Assembly (NCBI RefSeq): GCF_964199755.1
Contig: NC_133896.1
Span: 67,745,142 to 67,809,141 of the forward strand
Reading direction: 5' to 3'
DNA: 64,000 nucleotides
Source: Larus michahellis
Taxonomy: Eukaryota > Chordata > Aves > Charadriiformes > Laridae
Shown here piece by piece: positions 47,440 to 60,100 of this stretch; the stretch's first letter is position 1, and each line of letters opens with the position of its first letter. Under the pieces are notes generated by a model. That model was not told the origin of the DNA and did no database searches. It saw nothing but the letters and a program-made list of their open reading frames with translations. The translations under genes and the position numbers were made by a program.

Positions 47440-50240
47440 CAGCAGAAAGGACAAAAAGAATCGTGATCAGCCATTTTAAAACCTCAAATAATGATAATAA
47501 AAACCCCAGTATAATACAATGATCACAGCACGCTCATCCTTCAGCCCACTGTCAATCTTCTTCTGCAGGGCCTGAAGCCGTTACTATACCCTCTTCTTTT
47601 TTAGCTCTGTTTAAATGATGGTTGAAATATATTTTATTTTGGTTTTGCATTAGTATTCAAAAAGGCATGACCTACTCATAGCCTTTCCTCAAAGAGAGAA
47701 AGAGAGAAAGGGAGAACAAACAGCAGGGTTGGGAGTTCTCCCTGTGAGGAGGGTTAAAATGCAGCAGCCATAAAACAGAGTACTAAATACTGCCCTGTGA
47801 CATTTAAGTTGGACACCTGCCCTACGCGGCACAATTACCTCTCCACACTGCCTGCCCAAAGCAAGCTGGGTCTGATGGCCCCATGGTACTGGCAACAGCT
47901 CTGGCTGTTTGGAATGCTGGGGGCTGCAGCAAGCACCAGCCTTGGGCAGCCTTACGGAGCCTGCGGTCCTCAGTGATTTGGGAGGGGATGAAGAATTTGA
48001 TAAGGAAGGAAGCACAATGAGAATGAGGCGGCACCGCAGGAAGATGATTTTACTTCCCCAGCAGGCCCTTTCCCCATTAACGCTGCCCCATGGTGCTGTC
48101 ATATGGTGGCAGCCATCCTGGGGAATTCAGAAGTGAGCTGCTCAAGTATGTTTGCCAATAGAGATGAAGCAGTTTAAAGGCTTGCAGCAATAAGGCATAT
48201 CCTGGGGAAAAAAAAAAGAAGTCCAGGCTCTTCCTTACCCTAGGGCAGTTTTTTTCTGAATCATAATTTGTCTTTCGGCTCTTCCTGCAGTGCCATGTAG
48301 TTGTGTCAGTCCTTTGCATGACTGCAGGAGCATCGTGGTCATGCGGGATGAGCAGGATGAGGCATTGCAATGCAAGGACACACTACAATCCTGCCTTTCC
48401 TTACCAAAAAAAAAAAAAAAAGATGTGGGGTAAGACCCAGTGTCACTTAATGACTGTCACAGTCACTGTGCTGGAGCTAATTGTAGCCCCTGTCGCAGTC
48501 ACAGCCCCAAGGAGCTCCACAAGCGCTTAGCCATTACCAACATCTAGACCAGGTTTTTAGAGCGGCAGCCCTCTGCAATTCACTGCGACCAGTCTGGCCA
48601 GTCTCAGTTTCATTTACCACAGGCAAATTTGTTCTCCCTCGCTGGGGGAACAACAACAAAGTTAACTAATGACCTGCCAACTTTCACAAAATGCGGGGCT
48701 ATGTGTTTAGGACGAAACTACTCCAAGACAAATTTAAGGCAATGAACATTTTATATTAATGCTGTGATTTCTAGGAATTATCTATAAACGCCTAGGAAGT
48801 ACCTAAATCAATTTTTTTAAAATGTGGCTTTCCGAACGAATACTTTGCCCCGTATGGTGGAACAAAGCTTTCCTTTTCGATTTCCAGGCTCTCAAACCAG
48901 AATAAACCACCCTAATTCCTTTTATTCAATATTTAATGGAACGGTATTCCTATCTCAATTTCCCTCTTAATTGGCTGAGTACATGTTAAGTTATGGTGAC
49001 AGGAAATGACAGATGAAAATGACACACAGTTTTCATACATCTTTTTCGTCAATGGAGCTCAAAATACTTTAAAATCATTAGCACCATTTTACAGATGAAA
49101 TACTGAAAGACGGGGCAGGAAATACTTCATCCAACCGGCACGGGGTGGAGCTGGAGCAGGCGCTGCAGCTGCTACTCTCCGTGCTGCAGCCCGGCGGCTG
49201 TCAAAATACATTTTGATTGATGAGAGAAACTGCAAATATGTGTAATAGTGCAACTGTGATGTTCGGTAACTACCTTGCACCCTTCACAATAATAAAGGCT
49301 TTAATGAGCGTGTGGGCTGGGACATATTTTAAAGGAAGCAATAGGGGATGATAGTTTTATAAAGTTTTAAGGAATGGCCACTATGTATTTAATGTTGGTG
49401 GGTATTAGGGATCAAAACGTTGCAAGTATTGATTTATAGGGATAATTTTGCATCCATTAAGTACCTTGTTCACAGTCACTGTTTTGAGCTAAAATTTCTG
49501 TGTGTGGGTACAAGTGTATTGGAATGTGGCTCAGGAAAGCACTAAAGTGCGTAGAGCCACACAAACTACACAAGTTCTCCCAGATCAGCCGATTGTTCTT
49601 GGCAATTCAAGATTGTCTTCTGTCAGAATAGCACTTCCACAGTGTTTTGACTAGTCTTACTGTACAACATGCAGGCATAAGGTTTCCACCATTTTCCCCA
49701 AGGACACGATTTCAGAAGCTGAAATCTCCACGTCACATAGGTTTTGCTGCTGCTCTGCCTACACTTCCCATTACTTAACAGAGGAACTTCTTGTTCGCTT
49801 TGGTGTTTCCTCTCCATGCCTCTACAAGAGACACAGGTGTTTGGGCACTGTCACAAGAGCCAGCCTTCACAGATGCCTCTGGCGGCATCAGGCCTGGTAA
49901 CGCTGTCTGGTTTCCATGACCTTTCTGGTGTTTGCACCGGCTGTGGCCTCCTCATGCCCTGAAGCATGCAGTTTAGTCCCGGGCATTAAACCCTACTCCA
50001 GTGGGGCCTCTTCCCTCTCAGCAGGACCCGTGGCAGCCGCCGTGGTCCCCAGGGACGCTACACACCTCCCCGCCCCAGCGAGTTTCAGTGCCTCTCAGCC
50101 TGGACGGCTCTGATCTGTCCCCAGGGGCGGCCCCTCTCGGGCCCCTTTCCGCCACGCTTGCGGGAAGGACTGCCTGGCCGGGGATTTCCTGTGACACTGC
50201 TTTCCGTAGGAGAGCGTGACACCTCTGCTGCCTGCTCAGG
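47440..50240. other. Intergenic DNA, no gene recognised
   Basis: Ordinary sequence with a poly-A run at 48405-48421. A fragment at 49040-49130 (CTCAAAATACTTTAAAATCA, then CCATTTTACAGATGAAATAC) resembles the minus strand of a MIR-like SINE. Short frames only. Confidence 0.45.
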
Positions 50241-50249
50241 CCCAGAGGA

Positions 50250-51110
50250 AGAGGAACAATCCCCCCGCCCCTCCCGGAGGAGGCAGGATAGATGCGCCGA
50301 TGGACCCTGCCCTTCCTGAGGGGCAGCTGGGCCTCCCCCGCCACCACCAACGGCCGCCAACCGCCCCACACACGGAGAGAACAAAAGCCCGCGCAAATGT
50401 CCCTCCCTCCCCTCAGCCAATCAGCGCCGTCCCCTGCGGCGCGAGGGGGACCGCACTCCTCCTTTCCCCGTCCTGCCCGGCCCCCGGGGCGGGCGCCTGG
50501 TGCGCATGCGCGCTCCGCCGCCGCCCTCCTGTCTTCCCTACTCCATTCCCCAAGACGCAGCCGGGCGCCCGCCCCGCGCGTTTCCTTCCGGCGCGTTGTG
50601 CGCAGGCGCGCTGGCGAGCCCCGCATTGGCGGCGGCGGCCTCGTGCGATGATGACGCTTTAGGGCAAGGAGGAGGCGACAAGGCCGGGCAGGCGGTGGCG
50701 GTAGTGGCGGCCGCTGGAGGGGAGGTGGCGGCGGGCAGCACCTCGCGGGCGCCGGCCGTTGCCAGGTGAGTGCTCCCGGGGGGACGCGCCCGCCCTGTTC
50801 CTCACTGGAGGGGCTGTTGCGGCCTGGCCGCCGCCCGCGGGGCCGGGGGTCCTGCCCGCTCTCCGCTCAGGGGGAGCCCCCGCGGCGGGGTCGGGGCGGG
50901 GGGAGTCGCCTCCTTCCCTCCCGCCGCTCCCCGGGGACGGCGGGGGTCGGGCCGCGGCTGCCCCCTTCGCGGACGGGTGGGTGGACGGGGTGTTGTGGGA
51001 AGGCCGGCGGTAGCGCTGCCCCCCGGCCGGGGCCGGGTTTTGTCGGGGCGGCGGGGAGCGGGCCCTGCGGGCGGCTCGGCAGGAGCGAGCCGGGCTTGTG
51101 GTCAGGGAGT
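50250..51110 (+). promoter_or_regulatory. ADIPOR2: CpG-island promoter, likely of ADIPOR2
   Basis: Dense CpG sequence with the site set of a housekeeping promoter: CCAAT at 50417-50421, an NRF1 palindrome TGCGCATGCGCG at 50501-50512, an ETS site CTTCCGG at 50585-50591, a second NRF1-like TGCGCAGGCGCG at 50599-50610, a reversed CCAAT at 50635-50639, and a CRE-like TGACGC at 50652-50657. No TATA box. It is about 6.6 kb past the WNT5B end. Assignment to ADIPOR2 rests on conserved gene order, not on coding sequence. Confidence 0.7.
50655..50765 (+). other. ADIPOR2: Probable noncoding first exon of ADIPOR2
   Basis: The GC-rich sequence after the promoter sites runs to CCAG|GTGAGT, a perfect donor at 50766. 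No frame in it fits the known ADIPOR2 N-terminus, which agrees with the untranslated first exon of other ADIPOR2 genes. The left edge is only a guess. ADIPOR2 is a seven-span adiponectin receptor; none of its coding exons is in the window. Confidence 0.55.
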
Positions 51111-54100
51111 GCGCTTAGGGGCACGAAGGAGCGCTTGGAATTGCTCGGCCGGAGGAGGCTTTAGGCCAGCGAAGCACTTAAGTGGGTCAAGAGCACTGTA
51201 AGTGGGTCTTGGTTGTAGCATTCTGCGCACTTGTTGCTTGTTAGGACAGGGAAGTCGGCTGCTGCTTCTAAAAGCTTTTTACAGAGGCGATAAAAATAAC
51301 AACTCCTGAGCTTGCACAATATGGGAACCTTGGCTTGCCCGCAGAGCGCTCTGTGTGTATGTAGCTGTAAACACTGGAGTTATCAACGGTAGGTAATGCA
51401 AATATTTGACAGGTGTGTAACTAGAACTTGGGTATTCCTAAGTGACAGTTTAATAAACTTTTTTAAAAGTGGTGGGTTTTTTTTTTTTAGAGAGAGAGAA
51501 TCAGATATTCATCTCTTGCTTGCTTAGGATGGGCAACAAAGACATTGAAACATATGGTAATCGACTAGAAGACAAAGAAGATATGACAGCTGTTGTTGTT
51601 ACTGAGCTTTTCAAGCAGTGTTGATTTCTTTTTGTGTCTGCCTTAGCCTTACAGCTCAGCTGATTTAGTGGCTTTAGTAGATGTATATGTTGGCATATGT
51701 TTAAGAAAACCATTAATATTGAATTATAACTTACTTGACATACAGGCTTTGTCACTTCTTGTGTATAAACTATATTGTACCCATCTGTCATAGCAGAAAA
51801 ACTTTTAGATATTATTCCTTATTTAAAGATACATTTTGTTCTTAGTGCAGTATTGAAGTCCTTCAGGCAGTTGAATTGTCTTGTGTATTGCAACTGTGTT
51901 GTATATTTTTTTTAAATGCACTAGGGTTTATGAAGTTGGCCAGGTCCTCTGGGCATAATCTGGTTTTCAAGAGTTGAGGTCTTAATGTGTAACTTAAACT
52001 CTTGTTTTAACTCCCTTGCTGTAGTCGGTGTCAGGGAGTATTAAATTCCTGGTTACGTCGTGGCTGTGATCTTCACAGATCTGGAAGTCAGTGAAGGGCT
52101 GTGTACTGCACAGTCCTCTCTCTGAGTTATACTGTAAAAATTCTCAGCTTTCAGAAGCCTTCTTGTAGCATTTCAGTAGTGAGGTGCTTGCTGCCTACAG
52201 AACCTTAATGACACTGCTTCAAATTTAATAGTAGCTGCTCAAACAGAGGAAAATAAGTTTATGATTGACAGAACTAGAGGTTGTGCCATAGAATTATGGG
52301 TGCAACGCAGTCATAAAACACAGCTTGTTTTCCTTGTTATCTTCGGCTATGAGCTAATATTGTTTATAGAAGAAAGGAAATGATAATGTTTTGGGTTTGT
52401 TTTTCCTTTTCCTGTAGGGGTAGTAGCCAGTTCCAGTTATGAAGATTCTACGCTGTAGCTCTTATGTTACAGGGATAACTTACTATGTGTAGCCTTCATC
52501 TGTACTGTGACACTTAATCCTGGATCAAGACTGTGAGTGTGTGTTAGGCAGCTTGGAGGAAGTTCATTGTTGTGTTGGAGGTGAAGGATTAGTTGATAAA
52601 ATAGGGAAATGACAACTAAATATGGTTAAATAAGCCTGCGGATAAGGTTGTTGGCAGCTTCATGGTGAAAACCGTGGAGAATAGTTGCTAATGTGGAAAA
52701 CTGAGTTGGAATTAGTAATGGAGGAGTTAAAAGCTGCATCCCAACTCAGTCCAGGTTTTCAAAACGATGCTTTCTGAGTATTAGTCAGATAAGAAAAAAT
52801 AATCTGGTGTGAAGGACAAGAGTGTATTCTTGGCATACTTCTCAAGCAAAACCTTTCGTGGTGAAAATTCCTTCAACAGATTCGTATCTATTATATGTTT
52901 GTTCTCAAACATAAATATAAAATGCAACGAGTATAGGAGTTTGCATTATATCGGGTCTTCAGGAGAGCCAGACACAAACAAAGAGCTCCCCTTTCCCCCC
53001 CCAGTCTTAACACTGAAAGAGTTGTATCAGTGCTGTTGAACTGGTGACATTAGTACTAGTTTGCTCAAGTGACTAGTGAGCAACGGTTCTGGCAATGTGG
53101 GTGAGATTCAGACTTGAAGCCTGACTCCTGGATACAGGATAAAAAGGCTGGAGTTTGAAAAGCTTGTGCTTGCTCTAGGCAAGAATTTCTGTTGACTTGT
53201 TATGAAGGAAAATTAATGGGAATTGGCAGGGCATGTAATGCCAGTGATTTTAATGCTTGGATCTCTGCTGTTATCTTATGTCTTCAGTTGCATGTTTGAG
53301 GAGCTGTGTCAAGCATTTGTGTACAAAAGATGCTCAATATTACGCACTAAAAATTTTGCAAGTTTTACAGGTTTCTGATTGTGAAACTGTGTTGTCCAAG
53401 ACACTGTGCAAAGAAACAAGGCTTGCTTTCGTCAGTGGAGATGCTGTCTGTGCATGAGGAAAATCATGATAAGGAAACTTCAGGATGTTGTTGGATTATT
53501 ATGCCATCAGCAATTTGAATGCTTAAATAGAAGTATTTCTGAAATGGAAATAGCAGTTTTGAGTATTTATGATTTGAAAGTGTCTGAGTCATTCAGCGAA
53601 TTTTCTGGCAGACGGTGTTGGTAGATGTGAAAAGACATTACACAAGATAATGGTAGTGATTATGAAGAAGTATTTGGGACAGTGTTTAAGGGGAAGACTA
53701 CTACTTTGAAGTTTATTGTTCTCTGAAAAAAAACTTGTTCTAAATGCCTTATCCTTTCTACACAACATTGTATTTCAGCTGGTTGTACTTAACATGGTGA
53801 CTGGCTGCCTTTCCTTTTTAAAGCAATATGTTTGTCAAGACAAGTTCAATAAAGAAACTGGTTTTCAAAAATTAAGAATATGGAGACAATCAAGGTACAA
53901 GTTCTGCTTCTTCAGAAAACAGACTTCTGAAAACATTTTTAACTTTCACTTGTTTATTTGAATATGGTCCTACTACCAGAACATTTTACTTTTGAAGTAG
54001 GATGCCGCAGATGAGGATGTAAACTAGTAAGAAGCAGGAGGTGAGTTATTTCGTTATAGTTCCTGTTGCAGTACTTTGAAAAAAAAAAAAAAAAAACCAA

Positions 54101-57100
54101 CCAACCTCTTGCCTTCTGTGTGGCAATAGCTAGGAGCGAGAGATTCAGACTTTATCATCAGGTAACTGTAAAACTGAGCTGGGGTTTAACTTGCCCACTG
54201 ATTAAGTACATTTTCTGCAACGCTTGTCTCAAAGGTTTGACATAAAAATAAAATCTTTATATTAGTCCAGTTTAAAGATGAACCTCAAGGTTTTCTTTCA
54301 GGGCACAGTGACAATCTTTTTGTATACCAAAGTCTGCTCGCTGTGTTGTGATGTGGCCGGTGGCGTGGTGGTAGGCAGACAGCCTCTCTCAGGAAAGGAG
54401 GTGCCACAAGCTTATACTGCTGCTGCTTGCTTTGAAAAGTAGCAAAGAACTTGAAATGAGGAGGTGTTGGCAAAATTAAGGTGCTCAGAATTTTGAAGAG
54501 GAAATATTACATGTTTAATACCAATTTTCCCTCTGATTTAACATGACTTTCAATTTTAACTTCTTTGGAATTTTCAGAACCTCATGGAAATATCTCTGTC
54601 CTTCACTGTTGTTTTTTTTTTTTTTTTCTTTTTGTTAAATGGTATCTGTTTGAGTTATGATATGGCCTCGGTAGGAAGAAAATTACTGTCTGGGTTTTGT
54701 TTGTGTTTTTAATTTATTTAACTTTGTTTGTAGCTTAATGGTCTCTTGAGCAGATGAGTTATGTTTTAGGGATGATGGATACAAAATTAGATGACAGTTG
54801 TATTTGTTGTTGCATGTAGCCATGATTACTCCTGTATTCTAGAGTTAGATCTCTGTTGCTCTGTTAGTGGAGGAGAGAACCTCTCTTTTTCTAGCCATGC
54901 AGGATTGTTTGGCCTTCTGTGAACTGTATGTATGTCAGCAAATGTTTTGGGATTTCTCAGGGCTTGTGGTTAAATTGTTTGCAGAAAGGTATCTTCAAAT
55001 GTATAGGTAGATAAAAGGTTTGCAGGACATGTAATTGTCAGTGTAGAAAAATTTGCAGCGTGGTTCAGATGGATTTCAGTAGCTGTGAAAATGCAATGGA
55101 GTCTGCTGGGATGTGCCAGCTGCTGCAGCTCTGTGTGAACAGGACTAATTAAGCCCTTGTGAGAATAGAAAATAGTCAGGCACTATTTACAGGCAGAAAG
55201 TGTTGGAACAGTCAGAGCTATATCCACTGGCTCTAAGGTACCTTTAGGCAGCAGTAAGCAAGAGAGTAGACAGTTTCCTTGCAGAATGAGTTGGAAGTCA
55301 AGTCTGAATACTTAAAATGGGTATTGCAGTGTTCTGCTAGCAGATCTAAGTACATTGCAAACTTCTGTTGGGACCTGCTTCAGGAAAGGCTACTTCCCTT
55401 TTTTGCCCTGTCCTATTATCTTCTTCCTGGCAGTATTTTATCTCAAAATGGTTAGCATTCATGTTTCTTCATCTAATGCTGAAAATGAAACTTATACTAG
55501 ATACAGGTGTCATAACATTACAACGTTGCCTGCATTTAAATAGGTCATGTAAAAGTCTAGCTGTCTTTGCCAATGTGAATTGTTGTTTTTCTAAATGTAG
55601 CTATGATTGTCTGCATATATTCAAAGGTGTGGCTAGGCTGGCTTATTGCAAGCATGCCAGAGCCATTTTTCATATATATTCATCCGATTTCCTTCCTTCT
55701 CTTCTTAACCAAACTAAATGCTCTTTTCCCCAACCTGTTTGGTTCCATCTGCTTAGAGGATTGAGGAGACTGCCATTCCTTGTTTGAAGCCAAGGTCAGT
55801 TGTGCTGCTCTGTTTACGTCTAGAGGATGACTGTTCATGTGCTACAGACTTTGTTAGGGGGATCCCTGGATGTGTTAATCAGTTCTCCTACAGTTCTTGA
55901 GTACGGGTTGTTTTGTTGGTAGCACCCTTGAGTGGGTTTCTCTCTGTTTTAATGACAGCGTTCTGGTGTGGTTTCCGTTTTAGCTCCTTACTGATGGATA
56001 TGCTTATTTTTTGACTAGTATGATTTTCTCAAAATGTTGTAAGTGTGTTTTAGTAAACTGGATTTTTATGGATATTTGAATAAACAGGCTGTTCTTCTGG
56101 ATGAAACATGCCACAAACCTTGCTGGATGAAACATTTTCTTCACAGAAAGACTTTAATAAAGTTTTCTGCAGACAGAATGTGCAAACTACTTGGTGAGAG
56201 ACACTAGATTTTGGGACCTGTTACTATTATAAGGATTTAAAGCCAACATATACCTATATGTTGTTTCTGAGTTTTTGTAAAATGCAGAACTTCTGATGGA
56301 AATGGAATAATTGAATTCAGGTAGTAGAAGCTGCCTTCTCAGAACAAGTACCACCCCGGCTTCTTAGATTTAATCTGAATGGTAAAATTCCTTTAGCTAG
56401 TGGTAAAATTCCGTTAGCTAATCTTTAACTCCTGCTTGTACTAGAAATATTTATATCTGTGTCTCCCAGTCTGCAGTGGGAGCTGTTTTAAAAAGCCATG
56501 CAATGCAAAGACAAGTATAGCTGAGACTGGCAATACTCTCAGTCCCTGAGAGGACTGGCAAGCTTTTACCTGAAGGGAAAGGCATTTTAGCATTTGGAAC
56601 AAGGTAGTGGATGGCTAGTAGGACTTGAGATGAAGAGCCGCTCACTGACCAATGCATTTTGGCTTGTCTCAGCTGACAGTTTAGGTATGCTTTTGTTTTG
56701 AAGAATACTGCACTGCATTTCCTAGTGGGCTGCTCCCGAGATTCAGTGTTTGCCATTCCCTGGTGTAAACTGAAGGATGTACTTTTTCTGTTTTTCTTCC
56801 TAATGCTTTAATTTATGTCTTGATCTCCTTGGCTGGTGGAATTTATGGGTGCATATTACTTAGACAAGTGCTAGTGCTCTTGAGATGGGGTGGTGGAATC
56901 TGGTACTTTCTGACATTATGGGATGATACAACCAATTTGTTTGTGAGGAACAGTGTGCTTTGCAAATTGTTTTAGTTTAAGCAATTATTTGTGTGTCTCT
57001 GTATTCCCTAGAATAGCATATAGCATTGCAGGGCTGATAACAGCAATATTCTGCTGTTTTCAATATTAATCTTTCAGGCAAATAGTTTTTGGTTTTAATG

Positions 57101-60100
57101 GAACATGACTGTAGAAATAAAAGGAAGAGCCTATTCATAATTCTTATTAAAGTAGCTATGTGACAAAGTGCCAGCTATTGGGTTTCTGCCTGCTGTACCT
57201 TCAGTGGGGAACAAAATGGATTATGTTCTGAAGTGGGTGTCCTGAGAGTTGAGAAAAGCATAACAAAGTCAACAAAAGCTTTACTTAGTGGTTTTCTGAC
57301 CTTTATGTAGTTTAAGCTAAGAGAAGAATGCTGAAAAAGGCTTGTGTCCTGATGGTCTTAATGTCCATGGCTAAGTGCAACTGCTCTTTGACTTCCTGCT
57401 CTGTGACCTTTTAATAATTGGCAACCATATGAATTCTGCAGTGTTACAGAAATAGTTCAATAATGGATGTGTTATAAAAATCCTTTTGAGCTTCACTGAT
57501 GCAGCGAAGGAAGTTGCTAGGTAGCTTAGACTTGATTTGTAAGATACTTCTTAAGGGGCAATTTTCAAATACGTTTTTGGTATGGAAGAGGAATACTAAA
57601 TTTCTCTAGCCACCTTATAATTATGAATTGTTCATTTCACTCCTAGGAAGGATATAAAGGAATAGTTTTTCGTGGTCGTCTTTTCTTCTCCTTTTAGGTC
57701 ATCCTCCAGAAACATAGAGTATAATTTGCCAAAGCTCTTTTTCTTTTTATTAGGATTATTTTTCATAGGTGTTCTGGCATTCTTATACCAACTAGGACTG
57801 TAGAGAAGGAAGATCAGTAATAAAACATTAAAACTTCCTGTGTTACAGAAGTCCAATGTTTGATTCAACATTGTTGCCAAAATAACTGAGAAGATGTGTA
57901 TTTGTTTTAGGTACTGTATCTGTAAAACTCTTCTAATTTGGTGTTGATCCTATACTCTGGAGTTTAAAGGTACGGTATTTCCTGTCTTCTGCCATGAAGG
58001 CAAACTCAAAATTTCAAGTTAAGCTGGCCCTTGATAAAGGGTGAGAGAGGATAACCAGGTTTCACAGCACTGGCATAAATGTTTCTGTCCAAAACATCTA
58101 ACTGGCATGTGATGCTGTTGAAAATGCCAGTTTTGTCAACTGATTTGGAAGGACTCCAGTATACAGGTCAGTGTAGGGGAAGGGAGATGATACACAAGGC
58201 TGTCCGAGATGATACCAAAAAATCTCAAACACTCAGATAAGGCCGGGGTTGCTGTAACAGTACAGCTCTGCATGACTGTGGGTAACCTGGGTCCGCTTTG
58301 GCTTTTGAGGGGCAGAGTCTTAAAATGCTATTGGAAAAGTGGTACAAGATGCTCTCAAAAGGACATTAGTTTTTCATTCTTCTATATAAGCCTTTTCCAG
58401 CTGACTTTTTCTGTATTAGTTAACCAGTTCAAATACCCCTTTGTTACACATCACAGTAAAGTCATTGTGAAAAACTAAGCATGATCACAGAACCCATGAC
58501 TGTTTTCCTCTGAAAACTCATGTCTTGGCTCTGTTTCAATAGTTCATTATTATGTAAGTGCCTGAGGGCTTATCTGCCTGCAAGACTCACATGAATGTTT
58601 TGTTCAGTCTAAGGTCATCCTTGAAAAGGTATGATTCCACATTCCTGTTCTTTTAGCAGTAAGTATGATGTGTCTGGTAGTTCTTGTAGTACCCCATGAA
58701 ATCTTATTACCTTTTGAGAGGATTTATCCTATGTAGAGATTAAAACTCTCTCAAAACTTGGTGCTCCCTTCTTGGAGATCCGGTTCTGAGGTAACAGATT
58801 ATTTGAACGCTTTCTCATTTCAAGCCGAAGGGACTCCTGAATTGTGTGGTGATCTAAGTTATGTCTTTTTAGTACATCAACAGTTCATAAACATATTATT
58901 TGTTACAACATTCAAAGTCACAGGTAACAGTGGTGGTATTTGGGGTTGACCAAAGCATAGTTGCATAATTCCTATCATGGAATAATGTTTAGTCACACTA
59001 GTGATGGAGTAATTGAGAATTACTGGCACTTAGAATTAATTACTAGGCAGACATAAAAAGGAAAGGTGTAGAATGTATGCGTTACTGCCGCTTGCATTGG
59101 AGAATGCTTCTTCAGGGGACGTGACAGGTAATAGACCCATATCAGCATATTGTGCTGATGGTGATCCAGTCGCTAAGCAAACATGCAGGATGGGTATGCT
59201 AAAACTGCTTCTCTTCAGTGATTGTCCAACCGTCTTTTTTCGTCTGAAGTTTTGACTTGATTGTGCTGAAAATCTTGGATCATCTGGTAAGTGGCCTAGA
59301 GAATTGGTTATACTAGGAGGGAAGTGGTCTGTTAGTGAAAACCAATTCTCCATTCTGTTGGAAATATTGAATAAGGAAGCCATACAACTGGAAGGCTTTA
59401 AACTGTTAGGTGTAAGGCTTTGTATGGAAATACAGCCAGGACTTATTGAACATAACATAGTGTGTGTAATGTTTGAGCCAGATTTTCTGTCTTGTGTACT
59501 ATTTGCAGTATGGATGAAGTAGGTTGTATAACTTATAAACCTTCCCTCCTCCACTGGAGTGCAATGAATGTCAGTTTGAGACTGGCATGTGAGTGCCGTA
59601 TGCTTTACAACTCTGGTGTCACAAGATCCTAAGATAAACTCAGCCTTCATTTAGTGAAATTTTTAGGCTCTAACAACATGCCGTGAAGTGAAGCAGGGAG
59701 AATGGAAATGGATTACAGGAAAAGTCTCCTCCATTACTTGCTGCTTTCATGCTGTAATATTTATGTCAGAGGATCTCTCCCAAGCTCTGATTTCAAACTC
59801 CCGTGTGGACCAAAAGCAACATTGTATACGGCTTGACAAAAGTCCTTTCTGACTAACTTTAAGTGACCTGAGGCAGATTAACATGCGGATTAATGTATTT
59901 GATGGTAATAAATCAGTTTTAGCAAGTACTGAGACATAGGTTTGTTTGGCAGAGAGTTTGAATAAAAAGTGGTATCTGGAGTTACATTGAACATTTTATG
60001 GAGAATAACATAGCTGAGATGGTTAAAAAACTTCCTGCTTTCCTTGATTTTGTGCTGATGCATCTTTATGCAATTTAGCTGTAACTATGTGGAGTTTTAT

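Noticed and set aside
47191..47454. Frames on both strands over the CR1 copy
   Set aside because: They are remnants of or shadows over the truncated CR1 and not genes.
52420..52460. Possible second exon of ADIPOR2 after TTTTCCTGTAG
   Set aside because: The ATG that follows opens a frame that stops after a few codons and does not resemble the ADIPOR2 N-terminus.
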